Shown: positions 15,597 to 25,091 of the stretch, piece by piece
Layout of the letters: each line of letters starts with the position of its first letter
Position numbering within the stretch: position 1 is the first letter of the stretch
Origin: Haloferax massiliensis
Lineage (GTDB): Archaea; Halobacteriota; Halobacteria; Halobacteriales; Haloferacaceae
Direction: 5' to 3'
Length of the DNA: 64,000 nucleotides
NCBI RefSeq assembly: GCF_001368915.1
Contig: NZ_CSTE01000002.1
Span: 1,248,497-1,312,496 of the forward strand
The notes under the pieces: model-generated
What the model saw: only the letters and a program-made list of their open reading frames with translations
Databases searched by the model: none
Told to the model about the DNA's origin: nothing
Made by a program: the position numbers and the translations under genes

Positions 15597-16748
15597 TTAA
15601 GCGGTTCCCCTTTCGGGTTCCGACTCGTCCGTCTCGGACTCCTCGGGAGTCGTCGAGCCTCTTCGGGCCCGTTCTACGTCCTCGTTCGGCGTCGTGCGGC
15701 GACCCATCCAGTGGTAGGTGCCAATTCTGCTGTATCCTTGTTCGTCGACGATTTGCTCGATGACCTTCCGGTCGTCGTCGTCGATAGAGACGACGTGCGC
15801 GATAATCTGCCCGGGGACGGTTATCGGGTTCGCGGCCATCCCGATGACGAGTCCCGTGAAGGGTGCTTCGACGACGTGTTCTTCGCGTTTGAAGTGGTCA
15901 GAGATGGTACAGACGGAGTTCCCCTCCTCGACGATCGGGTACGGCCCCCAGTCCATATCTACCCACCCGCCCGCAGTCGACCGAATCCACTTCTTCTCTT
16001 TCGGCCCGACGATGCGTTGCCACGCCGGTTCGGTCTCGAACTCCTCGTCTATCAGGCCGAAGTAGGCAAAGAGGTTGTGCAAGTTTTCGAGCGCGAGGTC
16101 GACCATCGCCGGTTGATACCGGTGGGCCTCGCCCATCTCGACGGTGATGGTTGGAATCCCGTCTTCCGACGCGACACGCCGCATCATCCCCTCGGCACCG
16201 GCCCCGTCGAGGACGATAGTCGAGAGGAAGGCGTTCGCAACCTCGGCCACTGCGGGGTCGCTCATGTCCGCGCGCGTGTGGAAGATGGTCACTTTGTTCC
16301 GCGTCGACGTGTGGAAGTCCACACCGATGTCGCAGTTGGAGACGAATCGGTCGTAGATGACCTTGGCGATGCGTTTTCCTTCGTTTCCGTTCTCGGACCC
16401 GGGGAACGACCGGTTCAGGTCGCGGTCGTAGATGGGCAGGTACCGCAGGTGCGCGCGGTAGCCCGGCACGTTGAGGACGTGCAGGCAGACGATAGTTCCG
16501 GACAGTTCCTGTGGATCGTAGCGGTCTGCCACCTCCTGGACGACTTTTACGCCGTTGACCTCGTCACCGTGCATCGCCGCACTCACGAACACCCGCGGTC
16601 CCTTGTTCACACCGTTGATGATTGTGACCGGAATCTCTATCGGGTCACCGAGGAAGGACTCTCCCACCTCGTACATGATGTGTCGTTTCTCACCGGGGCG
16701 AACCTCGGCGTCGTATCGGAATGACTCTCCGTCGTTGTTGCTTGACAT
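15597..16748 (-). CDS. Succinylglutamate desuccinylase/aspartoacylase-family zinc hydrolase
   Basis: 383 residues of the AstE/AspA (M14-like) family. Zinc ligands are MHGDEVNG (HxxE) and the later histidine of VDFHTST; PIYDRDLNRSFPG is the conserved arginine/asparagine substrate motif and TVEMGEAHRYQ carries the catalytic glutamate. The C-terminal ~100 residues form the barrel-sandwich domain seen in this branch. The start is the ATG of MSSNNDGESFRYD; longer in-frame readings are low-complexity and not conserved-looking. The true substrate is uncertain. Its stop codon abuts the promoter of the ferritin-like operon. Confidence 0.88.
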   Translation of the reverse strand: MSSNNDGESFRYDAEVRPGEKRHIMYEVGESFLGDPIEIPVTIINGVNKGPRVFVSAAMHGDEVNGVKVVQEVADRYDPQELSGTIVCLHVLNVPGYRAHLRYLPIYDRDLNRSFPGSENGNEGKRIAKVIYDRFVSNCDIGVDFHTSTRNKVTIFHTRADMSDPAVAEVANAFLSTIVLDGAGAEGMMRRVASEDGIPTITVEMGEAHRYQPAMVDLALENLHNLFAYFGLIDEEFETEPAWQRIVGPKEKKWIRSTAGGWVDMDWGPYPIVEEGNSVCTISDHFKREEHVVEAPFTGLVIGMAANPITVPGQIIAHVVSIDDDDRKVIEQIVDEQGYSRIGTYHWMGRRTTPNEDVERARRGSTTPEESETDESEPERGTA

Positions 16749-16959
16749 TGTACTCCCTCCGGTTGGACGGTTGTACTCCACCCCGGACGGGAGAGAATAC
16801 GTCGAGCGCAAGCAAAAACATTGGTAGATAGACATTTTCGTGACGGACCGCCATCCGGGAGTATCACGCCGAAACGACTGTTTTCCGACTATCTGCCGCT
16901 CCTGCGGAAGACAGGATATATAAAATCTGAGAATAAAGCAGCGAGCTATCGGGCGCGTC

Positions 16960-18168
16960 TCAGCGCAGCCGCGCGGCGATGAGCTCTTCGAGGTCGTCGC
17001 GGAACTCGTCGACTGCAATCTCTTCGAGGACGGGCACGAAGAAGCCCTCCACGAGCATGTTACGGGCCTGTTCTTCGGGAACGGACCGAGAGACCATATA
17101 GAAGAGGTCCTCGGCGTCGACCTGCCCGACGGAGGCGGCGTGGGACGCCTCGGTGTCGTGGTTGTTGATGATGAGCTTCGGCGACGCGTCGGCCTCGGAC
17201 TGGTCCGAGAGCATCAGCGTGTTCTCGCGCTGGTAGGAGTTCGTGCTCCACGCGTCGCGGCCGACGTCCTGAACGCCCTCGTACACCGAGCGCGCCTCGT
17301 CGTCGAGGACGCCGCGGGTCACGAGGTCGGCCGTCGTGTTCTCGGCTTTGTGCCAGACGCGGGCGTTGACGTCGAGGTGCTGGTCGTCGTGACCGAAGAA
17401 CGCGCCGACGATTTTCGTCTCCGACGCCTCGCCGTTGAGTTCGGTCTCGACGTCGCTGCGGGTGAGCCGCGAGCCGAGGTTCCCCTCGATCCAGTTGACC
17501 GTCGAGTAGGTGTCGGCGTCGGCGCGCTTGAGCGAGTACGTGTACGTCTCCTCGTCGAGGTTCTGCAGGGAGCCGTACTGGACGTACGAGTTCTCGCCCG
17601 CGTCGATTTCGACGAGGTTCGAGAAGTACCGCGCGTCGTCGATGCTGTCGCCGGACTCGATGGCCTCCAGGATGGTGACCGACGAGGACTGCTCGGTGAC
17701 GACGAGCGTGTGGCTGAACAGCGACCGAGAGTTCATCTCGGCGCGAATCTTCACGTCCTCGGCGTCGACGCCCTCGGGGGCGTAGATGAACGTGCCCGTC
17801 GTGAACAGCGCCGCCGAGAGGGCGGTGAGGTAGTTCGTCTCGGGGTCGACGACCGAGCCGAAGCGCTCCTCGATGAGGTCGCCGTACTCGTCGAGCGCCT
17901 CCGTGAAGGGGAGGACGACGACGCCCTCGGGCGACTCGCGGGTCGTCTCGTCGGCCTGATTCAGCGGGTCGACGAGCGACTCGAAGTCGAGGGCTTCGAG
18001 GTTCGTCCAGCGGCGACCGGGCGTCTGGATGACGTCCGGCAGTTCGAGCTCGTCGAGTGCTTCGAGCGCTTCGAGGCGGGCCTCAAGGAGCCACTCCGGC
18101 TCGTCCCGTGCGTCCGAAATCTCTCGTACCGTCTCTGCGGACAGGTTTGCGGGAAGTTGCGCGCTCAT
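16960..18168 (-). CDS. sufD: Fe-S cluster assembly protein SufD
   Basis: 402 residues, last gene of the sufC-sufB-sufD operon. It shows the SufB/D beta-helix pattern (ILEAIESGDSIDDARYFSNLVEI, TEINGEAS-like segments, WSTNSYQRENTLMLSDQSEA) and the conserved C-terminal motif INNHDTEASHAASVGQ followed by SRSVPEEQARNMLVEGF. It lacks the catalytic cysteine context of SufB, as expected for SufD. With SufB2C or SufBC2D it builds Fe-S clusters in the cytoplasm. Three bases separate it from sufB. Confidence 0.95.
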   Translation of the reverse strand: MSAQLPANLSAETVREISDARDEPEWLLEARLEALEALDELELPDVIQTPGRRWTNLEALDFESLVDPLNQADETTRESPEGVVVLPFTEALDEYGDLIEERFGSVVDPETNYLTALSAALFTTGTFIYAPEGVDAEDVKIRAEMNSRSLFSHTLVVTEQSSSVTILEAIESGDSIDDARYFSNLVEIDAGENSYVQYGSLQNLDEETYTYSLKRADADTYSTVNWIEGNLGSRLTRSDVETELNGEASETKIVGAFFGHDDQHLDVNARVWHKAENTTADLVTRGVLDDEARSVYEGVQDVGRDAWSTNSYQRENTLMLSDQSEADASPKLIINNHDTEASHAASVGQVDAEDLFYMVSRSVPEEQARNMLVEGFFVPVLEEIAVDEFRDDLEELIAARLR

Positions 18169-18171
18169 TGG

Positions 18172-19602
18172 TTATCCGAGGCTACCCTCCATTTCGAGTT
18201 CGACGAGTCGGTTGAGTTCGACCGCGTACTCGATGGGCAGTTCCTCCGTGATGGGTTCGATGAACCCGGAGACGATCATCTGCTTCGCGTCGTCGTCGTC
18301 GAGACCGCGCGACTGGAGGTAGAAGATGTCCTCGTCGCCGATCTTGCCGACGGTCGCCTCGTGGGCGACGTCGACCTGCGACTCGTTAATCTCCATGTAC
18401 GGCATCGTGTCCGAGGTGGACTCGTTGTCGAACATGAGCGCGTCACACTCGACCGCGGTCGAGGAGTTCTTCGCGCCGTTGGCGATGTGGACGAGACCGC
18501 GGTAGTTCGTGCGGCCGCCGTCCTTCGAGATGGACTTCGACTCGATGGTCGACTTCGTCTCGGGGGCGTTGTGGTACACCTTCGCGCCGGTGTCGATGTT
18601 CTGACCCTCGCCCGCGAAGGCGATGGTGATGTGGTTGTCGGAAGCGCCGCGGCCCTTCAGAATCGAGGCCGGGTAGAGCATGGTTGCCTTCGAGCCCATC
18701 GAGCCCGAAATCCACTCCATGCGGCCGCCCTTCTCGACGATGGCGCGCTTGGTGTTGAGGTTGTAGGTGTTCTTCGACCAGTTCTGGACGGTCGAGTACT
18801 GGACGTGGGCGTCCTCGCCGACGAACACTTCGACGCCGCCGGAGTGGAGGTTGAACGCGGAGTACTTCGGGGCCGAACAGCCCTCGATGTAGTGGACTTC
18901 GGAGCCCTTCTCCGCGACGATGAGCGTGTGCTCGAACTGGCCCATGCCCTCGGAGTTCATGCGGAAGTACGCCTGCACCGGCATCTCGACCGTCACGTCC
19001 TCGGGGACGTAGACGAACGAGCCGCCGGACCAGATTGCGCCGTGAAGCGCGGCGAACTTGTTGTCGCTCGGGGGGACGCACTTCGTCATGAAGTACTCCT
19101 TGACGATGTCTTCGTGCTCCTGGACCGCCTGGTCCATGTTCATGAAGACGACGCCTTTCTCCTCCCAGCGCTCCTGCATGTTCTGGTAGACGACTTCGGA
19201 CTCGTACTGGGCGCCGACGCCCGAGAGGGCGTTCTTCTCGGCTTCCGGGATGCCCAGCTTGTCGAAGGTGTCCTTGATGTCGTCCGGCAGGTCGCGCCAG
19301 TCGTCGACGCCGCCGCGGACTTCCACGTCCGGGCGGATGTACGGGACGATTTCGTCCACGTTGACCTCGGAGAGGTCCGGCTGGCCGGGCCAGTCGGTCG
19401 GCATCGGCATCTTCTGGTACTGCTTGAGCGCGCGAAGGCGGCGCTCAAGCATCCATTCGGGCTCGTCTTTGTCCTCCGAGATGACGCGGATGGTCTCTTC
19501 GGTGAGACCCTTCTCGGCCACGAACGCGGCCTTCTGCTCCTTCTTGAACTCGAAGCGAGCTTCCGTATCTGTCTCTTTGAGGTGGTCTTGGTCGGAACTC
19601 AT
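18172..19602 (-). CDS. sufB: Fe-S cluster assembly protein SufB
   Basis: 476-residue scaffold subunit. The family core is clear: EDVTVEMPVQAYFRMNSEGM, VHYIEGCSAPKYS (conserved cysteine), DAHVQYSTVQNWSKNTYNL and the C-terminal NESQVDVAHEATVGKIGDED. SufB receives sulfur and, with SufC ATPase, assembles and transfers clusters. It lies between sufC (12-base gap) and sufD (3-base gap), so it is translated from one polycistronic message. Confidence 0.97.
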   Translation of the reverse strand: MSSDQDHLKETDTEARFEFKKEQKAAFVAEKGLTEETIRVISEDKDEPEWMLERRLRALKQYQKMPMPTDWPGQPDLSEVNVDEIVPYIRPDVEVRGGVDDWRDLPDDIKDTFDKLGIPEAEKNALSGVGAQYESEVVYQNMQERWEEKGVVFMNMDQAVQEHEDIVKEYFMTKCVPPSDNKFAALHGAIWSGGSFVYVPEDVTVEMPVQAYFRMNSEGMGQFEHTLIVAEKGSEVHYIEGCSAPKYSAFNLHSGGVEVFVGEDAHVQYSTVQNWSKNTYNLNTKRAIVEKGGRMEWISGSMGSKATMLYPASILKGRGASDNHITIAFAGEGQNIDTGAKVYHNAPETKSTIESKSISKDGGRTNYRGLVHIANGAKNSSTAVECDALMFDNESTSDTMPYMEINESQVDVAHEATVGKIGDEDIFYLQSRGLDDDDAKQMIVSGFIEPITEELPIEYAVELNRLVELEMEGSLG

Positions 19603-19614
19603 GATGTTGGGGGA

Positions 19615-20520
19615 TTACGCGGCTTCGTACACTTCCTCACGGACCCAGTCGTAGCCCTTGTCTTCGAGTTCGGACGCGAGCGAGGCGTCGCCGCTCTTGA
19701 CGACCTTGCCGTCCAGCATGATGTGGACGTGGTCCGGCTCGACGTATTCGAGGATACGCTGGTAGTGAGTGATCTGGAGGATACCCGTGCCCTGCTCGTC
19801 GCGCAGCGCGTTGATACCCTTCGAGACGTCCTGCAGGCGGTCGATGTCGAGACCGGAGTCGATCTCGTCGAGAACCGCAATCGACGGTTCGAGAATCGCG
19901 GCCTGAAGGACCTCGTTTTGTTTCTTCTCGCCGCCGGAGAAGCCGGCGTTGAGGTAGCGTTGCATGAACTTCTCGTCCATGTCGAGAAGCTCCATCTTCT
20001 CTTTGAGGAGCTTCTGGAACTCGGCGACGCCGACTTCGCCGTCATCGACGTTACCCTCCATCGGGGAGGTGTCGTAGCCGGCTTCCTCTTCTTCCTCGTC
20101 GTCGTCCTCGCCGAACAGGAGCTCCTCGCGCTCGTCGATCTTCGCGTTGAGCGCGGTGCGGAGGAAGTTCGTCATGGTGACGCCCTCGATTTCCGCGGGG
20201 TACTGGAAGCCGAGGAAGATGCCGAGCGCGGCGCGCTCGTTCGGCTCCAGTTCCAGAAGGTTCCACGTGCGGGCGTCGTCCGGGATTTCGAGGTCGCCGA
20301 AGTCGTCGTCCTCCAGGTGAAGGAGGATTTCGCCGTCGGTTACTTCGTAGGCGGGGTGCCCGGCGATGATTTTAGAAGTCGTAGACTTGCCGGACCCGTT
20401 GGGACCCATCAGCGCGTGGATCTCGCCGGATTTGACTTCCAGGTCGACACCTCGCAGAATCTGCTCACCGTCTTCCTCCGCGACTCGTGCGTGGAGGTTC
20501 TTGATCTCGAGAGTTGCCAT
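19615..20520 (-). CDS. sufC: Fe-S assembly ATPase SufC
   Basis: 301-residue ABC-type ATPase. Walker A is GPNGSGKST, the signature is FSGGEKKQNE and Walker B/Asp box is IAVLDEIDSGLDIDRL. It contains a haloarchaeal acidic insertion (Asp/Glu run near residue 145-160) between the Q-loop region and the signature. First gene of sufCBD; the ATG of MATLEIKNLHARVAEED is chosen, since upstream in-frame sequence is promoter. Confidence 0.97.
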   Translation of the reverse strand: MATLEIKNLHARVAEEDGEQILRGVDLEVKSGEIHALMGPNGSGKSTTSKIIAGHPAYEVTDGEILLHLEDDDFGDLEIPDDARTWNLLELEPNERAALGIFLGFQYPAEIEGVTMTNFLRTALNAKIDEREELLFGEDDDEEEEEAGYDTSPMEGNVDDGEVGVAEFQKLLKEKMELLDMDEKFMQRYLNAGFSGGEKKQNEVLQAAILEPSIAVLDEIDSGLDIDRLQDVSKGINALRDEQGTGILQITHYQRILEYVEPDHVHIMLDGKVVKSGDASLASELEDKGYDWVREEVYEAA

Positions 20521-20566
20521 CGTTGGTTCGTTGCCTCGTACTCGAACGGTGGGGAGTATCGCCCAT

Positions 20567-20580
20567 AATGCTTGCGCATT
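20567..20580. promoter_or_regulatory. Inverted repeat at the suf operon promoter
   Basis: AATGC-TTGC-GCATT forms a perfect 5+5 inverted repeat immediately upstream of, and overlapping, a TATA-like CATTATG on the minus strand (20564-20570), about 50 bases before sufC. The placement would let a bound factor block TBP/TFB. A second AT-rich palindrome lies at 20609-20622. Confidence 0.45.
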
Positions 20581-20608
20581 CACCCCCGCCACCTTTTGTA
20601 GAAAGAAA

Positions 20609-20622
20609 ATTTGTTTTCAAAT
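20609..20622. promoter_or_regulatory. Second inverted repeat upstream of suf
   Basis: ATTTG-TTTT-CAAAT, 5+5 bases around four T, in the AT-rich 218-base gap between polB and sufC. It may be a second operator half of the suf promoter; because of its AT content chance cannot be excluded. Confidence 0.3.
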
Positions 20623-20738
20623 CCAAAAAGAATTGCGCCGATTCGCGACGGGCGTCCGGGTTTCGGACAGCCGAACAACGTTACGAGCCGTCCACCTATG
20701 TAACCAAATATAGTTTCATTAGTCGCCGATGCGACCGC

Positions 20739-23700
20739 TCACATGAAACTTCCGAGGCCGGTCTGTTCCTGCCCGCTTTTCACCTCGTCCCACGACATGC
20801 CGAGCGCCTCGATGACGCGGGAGATGGGCCCTTCGAGCGTCTTGGTGAGCATCGTCTCCCAGTCGACTTCGAACTCTTCCGGAATCTGGTCTGCGTACTC
20901 GAAGCAGATGACGTCGGGGTCGCGCTTGAACTCGCGGTAGCGGTCGTCGACCTGCGGGTCGAACCCGCCGGACTCCATCTCGCGGAACCACGACGGGTGG
21001 ACCTTCTTGAGGTAGACCCGCTTCGGCTTCGACCCGCGGCCGAAGTTCGTGCCGAGGAAGGCGTTCGCGTACTGCGCCCCGCGGACGTGCGCGGTTGGCG
21101 TCTCGTACGCCGAGAGGCGCTTGCCGATGCCGCCGGGGATGCCGACCTGTTCGAGCGGCAGGTTCCCCGACTCGAAGTCGGTGATGATGTCGTGGAGGTA
21201 GTCCTTGATGACCTCGGTGTCCTCGCCGTGGACGATCATGTCGATGACGTTCTTCTGGACCTCCTTGGTTATCTGCGCGATGTCCGAGCGCTTGTACTCG
21301 AAGCCCGTGATATCGATGTCGTCGACGTCCTTGCCCTCCTTCCAGACGATGTGACCGGCGTAGCGCTTCTTTTTCCCCGCCTGGAAGAACCGCCGGTAGA
21401 GCTTCTCGAACTCGATTTGGAAGCGGTGGTCGTCCGCGCCCAGTTCGTCGCGCGCGAAGTCGTCGTAGGCGGCGTTGATGTGCTCCTCGATGTCGAACGA
21501 CTGCTCGATGGCCTCCTGTTTCGACACGTCGGGGCCGAGTTCGAGCATGACGCTGTCGGTGTTGTGAAGGACAATACCTCCAACACCGTCGACGAAGTTT
21601 TCGTTTTCTTCGACGCTCAGGTCGTACACATAGCCGTCGTGGTCGACTTCGGTCAGCACGGGGTCTCGGCCTTTCCGGTAGGTGCCACACGTCCGAATAG
21701 TGTACGAGTCTTTGCTGTTGCGATACTTGAGCGAGTGTTTTTGCCCCCGTTGCGTGAGCAACATCGAGAGACCGGCAGCAAGTTCTCGGCTCGTCGTCTC
21801 GAAGTCGAAGTTCCGCTGTGCGTACGCTTCGGTGTATCGTGGGAATTCGCGGGACCCGTCGCCTTCGACGAGCAACGTCAGGAACAGGTCTTGCTTCTCC
21901 TCAGGAAGGTGGAAGACGAATGAAGGAATCCGTTTACCACGCGACGTCTGCCCTGCGAACTCGCGGAAGAACACAGCAGCGAGTTCGTTCATCATCTGCA
22001 GTTTCAGCGTCTCGTCATTGTACGTGACCGACGCACCGCCTGTGTCCGTTTGATACTCGGCGGTTCGCTCCGCTCGTCGGTCGCTCGTAATGATACCGGC
22101 GGTCGTGTTCTCGAACAGTCGAGAGTAATCTCGCTGGAGTTGGGCTAGCCACTCACGGTCGGATTCAGCGATACTTGCCCCGAATTTCGACGTCGCCGTC
22201 TCGCCAGTGGATGCGCTTCCTTCAGGGACGTACGCACCGAGGAGCCGAATGAGTGCTGCACCATCTTCACTGTCGATATCGACGAATCGTTTGACTTTGA
22301 CGGTCGAGTCGACGTCTCGGTGGTGCTCGTGGCCGAACCAGACATACTCGTCGTCCGCGTGGATTTGTTTCCGCTTCGTTATCGAATTATCGCTCCCGAC
22401 GCTCCGTCCGTCCTCGTACTCGCGTTCGTACCCACGAAGGACCTCGTAGACGTCGACCCGCTCGACAGGCTCGACGTCGGGCACCCCGGAGACGCGATAC
22501 GGCTCCGCCACGTCGTCCGGAGAGACAGTTGTGAGGCCGTCTTCACCGGGGACGACGTACGAGTGGTCTCTCGTCGTCGTCGACTCACCGAACTTGTGTT
22601 GGAGGTTCACCACCGGTTTGTCCGTTTTATGGCGAATCGCCTGCGCAATCGGTTGCCACTCCGCCTCTCCATCTTCGTTCACAGAGAGGGCGTCCCACCC
22701 GTCGAGCGCTCGGCGAGTCTTCCCGGGAGTGGCACTTGCGACGACGTCCCCGTCGGCAGCGATGAGCACCTCAGATTCAGTCGTTCCGCGGGCAAACAAG
22801 TCCTCGATAGGAAGGATTCGAACAGTCCCACCGGGGTCTCTGGCGACGACCGGGCGATCTCCCGTCACGCTGTCGCCGTAGGCCACGTCGTAGCCGATTT
22901 GGTTCGCGGCCTGCTCCGTGAACTCGATGACCTTCCGGCCGGTCGCCGTCACCGCCGCGCCCATCTCCTTGTCGTAGAGGCGGAAGCGGTCCCAGCCCAG
23001 CACGCCGTACAGCGAGTTCATGATGACCTTCACCGCGGCCTGCTGGCGGTCGAACTGCTCGTACTCCGACGAGCCGGGGTCGTGGGAGTTCCGCAGCGAC
23101 TTCTTGTCCTCCCGCTCGGTGAGGAGTTCGTCGACCATCTCCCGAATCATGCCGTCCGGTTCCTGCTGGAAATGCGTCCCGTTGGGCGCTCGGAACATCT
23201 CCCCGTCGTAGCTCTCGGGGTCGACCTTCGTCTCCGGCGACGCGTTGATGGTCACCATGCACATCGGGTACAGCGACTTCAGGTCGAGCACCGTGACGTT
23301 CTCCTTGACGCCGGTGATGGGGTCGAAGACGGCTCCGCCCTCGTAGTCCTCCGACTCCTGTTTGCCCTTCGAGGGGAGCGCGAACTCGCCGTGGACCTTG
23401 TGGAGCACGTAGATGTCGACGGTGTCGCCGGGCGTCGGCGCGTCTTCGAGCTTACAGCCGACGAACGTCCGCACCTCGTCCCAGAAGGCGATGATGTCCT
23501 GTTTCCGGTCGATTTCGACGCACAGCTCCACGTCGCGGAGGTTGTATTCGAGCAGGCGCTCGGGGTCTTCCTCCCAGAGGTCGCCGATGTCGCCCGAGTA
23601 GCGCTCCTTGCCCGCGTCGAGTTCGAGTTCGCCGACCGCGTCGAGGCGGTAGGATTCGAGTTCGGTGAACTGGGTGCGCTTGTAGGCGTACAGCAGGTCG

Positions 23701-24752
23701 AAGACGACGCGGCCCTTGATGTCCGGGCCGCCCCAGCCGCCGCGCCAGACCTCGCCGAGCCGCGACATGCGGTTGTAGTCGAGGTTCAGGTCGGTCGTCG
23801 GGTCGACCTCCTCCAACCGGTCGAGGAAGTACGGCGCGTCGAAGTCCTCGAAGTTCCACCCGGTGAGGATGTCCGGGTCGGTCTCCTCGATGTAGGTAAG
23901 GAAGGCGTCGAGCATCTCGGCCTCCTCGTCGAACGTCCTGACCTCCACGTCCGCGTCCTCCCCGAGAAAGTCGTAGTTCGGCAACGAATCGGGGCGCTTG
24001 CCGAGGCCGTCTTCGGCGACGGCGTGCCAGACGACGTACTCGTCGCGGTAGGAGTCGTGGCTGGTCAGACAGATAATCGGCTCTTCTCCCTCCTCGGGGA
24101 AGCCGTTCCGGTCGTTGACCTCGATGTCGAAGGTGTTCACCCGGAGGTTCGCGTCGACCTCCGCGGGCGCGACCTCCTGGTGGGGAATCTGAATCGTCCC
24201 GTCGCCGTCGTCGAGGCGGCGCGCGGGGACGCGGACGCCGCTTTTGATGTCCTTGTCGATAAGCAGGCGGTTCGGAAAGAGGATGTCCGCCTCGTAGTGG
24301 TCGAACTCGTCGCGAATCTGGCCGACGTCGCGGGGGGTGCGGCCGAAAATCTTCGTCAGTTCCTCGCCGCGAATACTCTCGAACCCGTCCTCGGTGCCGG
24401 TGATTACGTCCTTGTCGAGCGCGTCGTCGTCGAGGCTGTCAGTGGGCGCGTAGAAGTACGGTCGGAACCCGAGCACGCGGACGTGCTCGGTCTCGTCGTC
24501 CGCCGTCCGACCGAAGATGTGAATCACCGGGTACTCGTCGCGGCCCGCGCCCTCGATGGTGTAGTCGACCTGCGTGACGGCCAGTTCGACCGTCCCGTCC
24601 GGGTCGGGAAACCGCACCTCGTCCGTGTCGATGACGTCGGAGACGTGCTGGCCGGCGTCGCCGGCGACGATGGCGGCCTCCTCGTCAGGCCGCGCGTCGC
24701 CCGCGCCGTCGGCGTCGTTCCCCCCGAAGTCGGTCAGACCCGTCTGCGTCAT
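20739..24752 (-). CDS. polB: Family B DNA polymerase (PolB) with intein
   Basis: 1337-residue precursor, about 900 residues after splicing: the replicative/repair B-family polymerase. Exonuclease motifs are FDIEVND, ILTGWNFEDFDAPYFLDRL and YNLRDVELC. Polymerase motif A is DLKSLYPMCMV, motif B KVIMNSLYGVLGW, and motif C (YGD/TDS) is split by the intein; GKKKRYAGHIVW follows. The start is the ATG of MTQTGLTDFGGND; sequence upstream is the divergent promoter region. The C-terminus (GLGSFM) resembles a PCNA-interacting peptide of the QxxLxxFF type (QEQTGLGSFM). Confidence 0.97.
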   Translation of the reverse strand: MTQTGLTDFGGNDADGAGDARPDEEAAIVAGDAGQHVSDVIDTDEVRFPDPDGTVELAVTQVDYTIEGAGRDEYPVIHIFGRTADDETEHVRVLGFRPYFYAPTDSLDDDALDKDVITGTEDGFESIRGEELTKIFGRTPRDVGQIRDEFDHYEADILFPNRLLIDKDIKSGVRVPARRLDDGDGTIQIPHQEVAPAEVDANLRVNTFDIEVNDRNGFPEEGEEPIICLTSHDSYRDEYVVWHAVAEDGLGKRPDSLPNYDFLGEDADVEVRTFDEEAEMLDAFLTYIEETDPDILTGWNFEDFDAPYFLDRLEEVDPTTDLNLDYNRMSRLGEVWRGGWGGPDIKGRVVFDLLYAYKRTQFTELESYRLDAVGELELDAGKERYSGDIGDLWEEDPERLLEYNLRDVELCVEIDRKQDIIAFWDEVRTFVGCKLEDAPTPGDTVDIYVLHKVHGEFALPSKGKQESEDYEGGAVFDPITGVKENVTVLDLKSLYPMCMVTINASPETKVDPESYDGEMFRAPNGTHFQQEPDGMIREMVDELLTEREDKKSLRNSHDPGSSEYEQFDRQQAAVKVIMNSLYGVLGWDRFRLYDKEMGAAVTATGRKVIEFTEQAANQIGYDVAYGDSVTGDRPVVARDPGGTVRILPIEDLFARGTTESEVLIAADGDVVASATPGKTRRALDGWDALSVNEDGEAEWQPIAQAIRHKTDKPVVNLQHKFGESTTTRDHSYVVPGEDGLTTVSPDDVAEPYRVSGVPDVEPVERVDVYEVLRGYEREYEDGRSVGSDNSITKRKQIHADDEYVWFGHEHHRDVDSTVKVKRFVDIDSEDGAALIRLLGAYVPEGSASTGETATSKFGASIAESDREWLAQLQRDYSRLFENTTAGIITSDRRAERTAEYQTDTGGASVTYNDETLKLQMMNELAAVFFREFAGQTSRGKRIPSFVFHLPEEKQDLFLTLLVEGDGSREFPRYTEAYAQRNFDFETTSRELAAGLSMLLTQRGQKHSLKYRNSKDSYTIRTCGTYRKGRDPVLTEVDHDGYVYDLSVEENENFVDGVGGIVLHNTDSVMLELGPDVSKQEAIEQSFDIEEHINAAYDDFARDELGADDHRFQIEFEKLYRRFFQAGKKKRYAGHIVWKEGKDVDDIDITGFEYKRSDIAQITKEVQKNVIDMIVHGEDTEVIKDYLHDIITDFESGNLPLEQVGIPGGIGKRLSAYETPTAHVRGAQYANAFLGTNFGRGSKPKRVYLKKVHPSWFREMESGGFDPQVDDRYREFKRDPDVICFEYADQIPEEFEVDWETMLTKTLEGPISRVIEALGMSWDEVKSGQEQTGLGSFM
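21561..22871 (-). mobile_element. PolB intein with LAGLIDADG homing endonuclease
   Basis: 437 residues inserted between the second Asp-containing half of motif C (YGD) and TDS. It begins with Ser (SVTGDRPVV), has a block-B like TTTRDHSYVV, two dodecapeptide-like motifs (LIRLLGAYVPEG and FLTLLVEGDGS) and ends VLHN before Thr, the residues required for self-splicing. Base composition is visibly more AT-rich than the polymerase on either side, as expected of a transferable element. Spread occurs by homing into empty polB alleles (family knowledge). Confidence 0.95.
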
Positions 24753-24857
24753 GGCAGTCGCTTCGGCGGCGCGGCTAAAAACCCCGGCGTTTCCGCGAAC
24801 CGCACCCCGAATCACGGAAAGACATTTACCCATGTATGACATTCCTTGTCACACGAT

Positions 24858-25043
24858 ATGACCGACCACGCAACTCCGGAGCGGTGGGATGGCACGATCG
24901 ACGGCGACGGACCGGCTGGTCCGACGGGAGCCGAGACGGTCGAATCCTACGATATCGACGGTGGCGTGGTGTTCTACGACGCGGAGAACCCACTCGCGTG
25001 GGTCGAGGCCACGCGCTCGATGCGCCTCGACGACTGCGCCTGA
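24858..25043 (+). CDS. Small conserved haloarchaeal protein, 61 aa
   Basis: Very acidic short protein starting MTDHATPERWDG. The C-terminal half SYDIDGGVVFYDAENPLAW followed by VEA reads as a beta-hairpin module and resembles a family of short haloarchaeal proteins (possibly Pfam DUF7331; from memory, unverified). An in-frame TTG 12 bases upstream is less likely. It is divergent from polB, sharing a 105-base promoter region, and followed by a T5 tract. Confidence 0.75.
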   Translation: MTDHATPERWDGTIDGDGPAGPTGAETVESYDIDGGVVFYDAENPLAWVEATRSMRLDDCA

Positions 25044-25061
25044 CCCGGCCGAAACGGACAC

Positions 25062-25066
25062 TTTTT
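25062..25066 (+). terminator. T5 tract after the 61-aa gene
   Basis: cactttttctc lies between the stop codon of the small gene and the GTG start of the next gene; a candidate U-tract terminator. Confidence 0.35.
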
Positions 25067-25091
25067 CTCGGCACGGCGTCTCGACGCGAGC

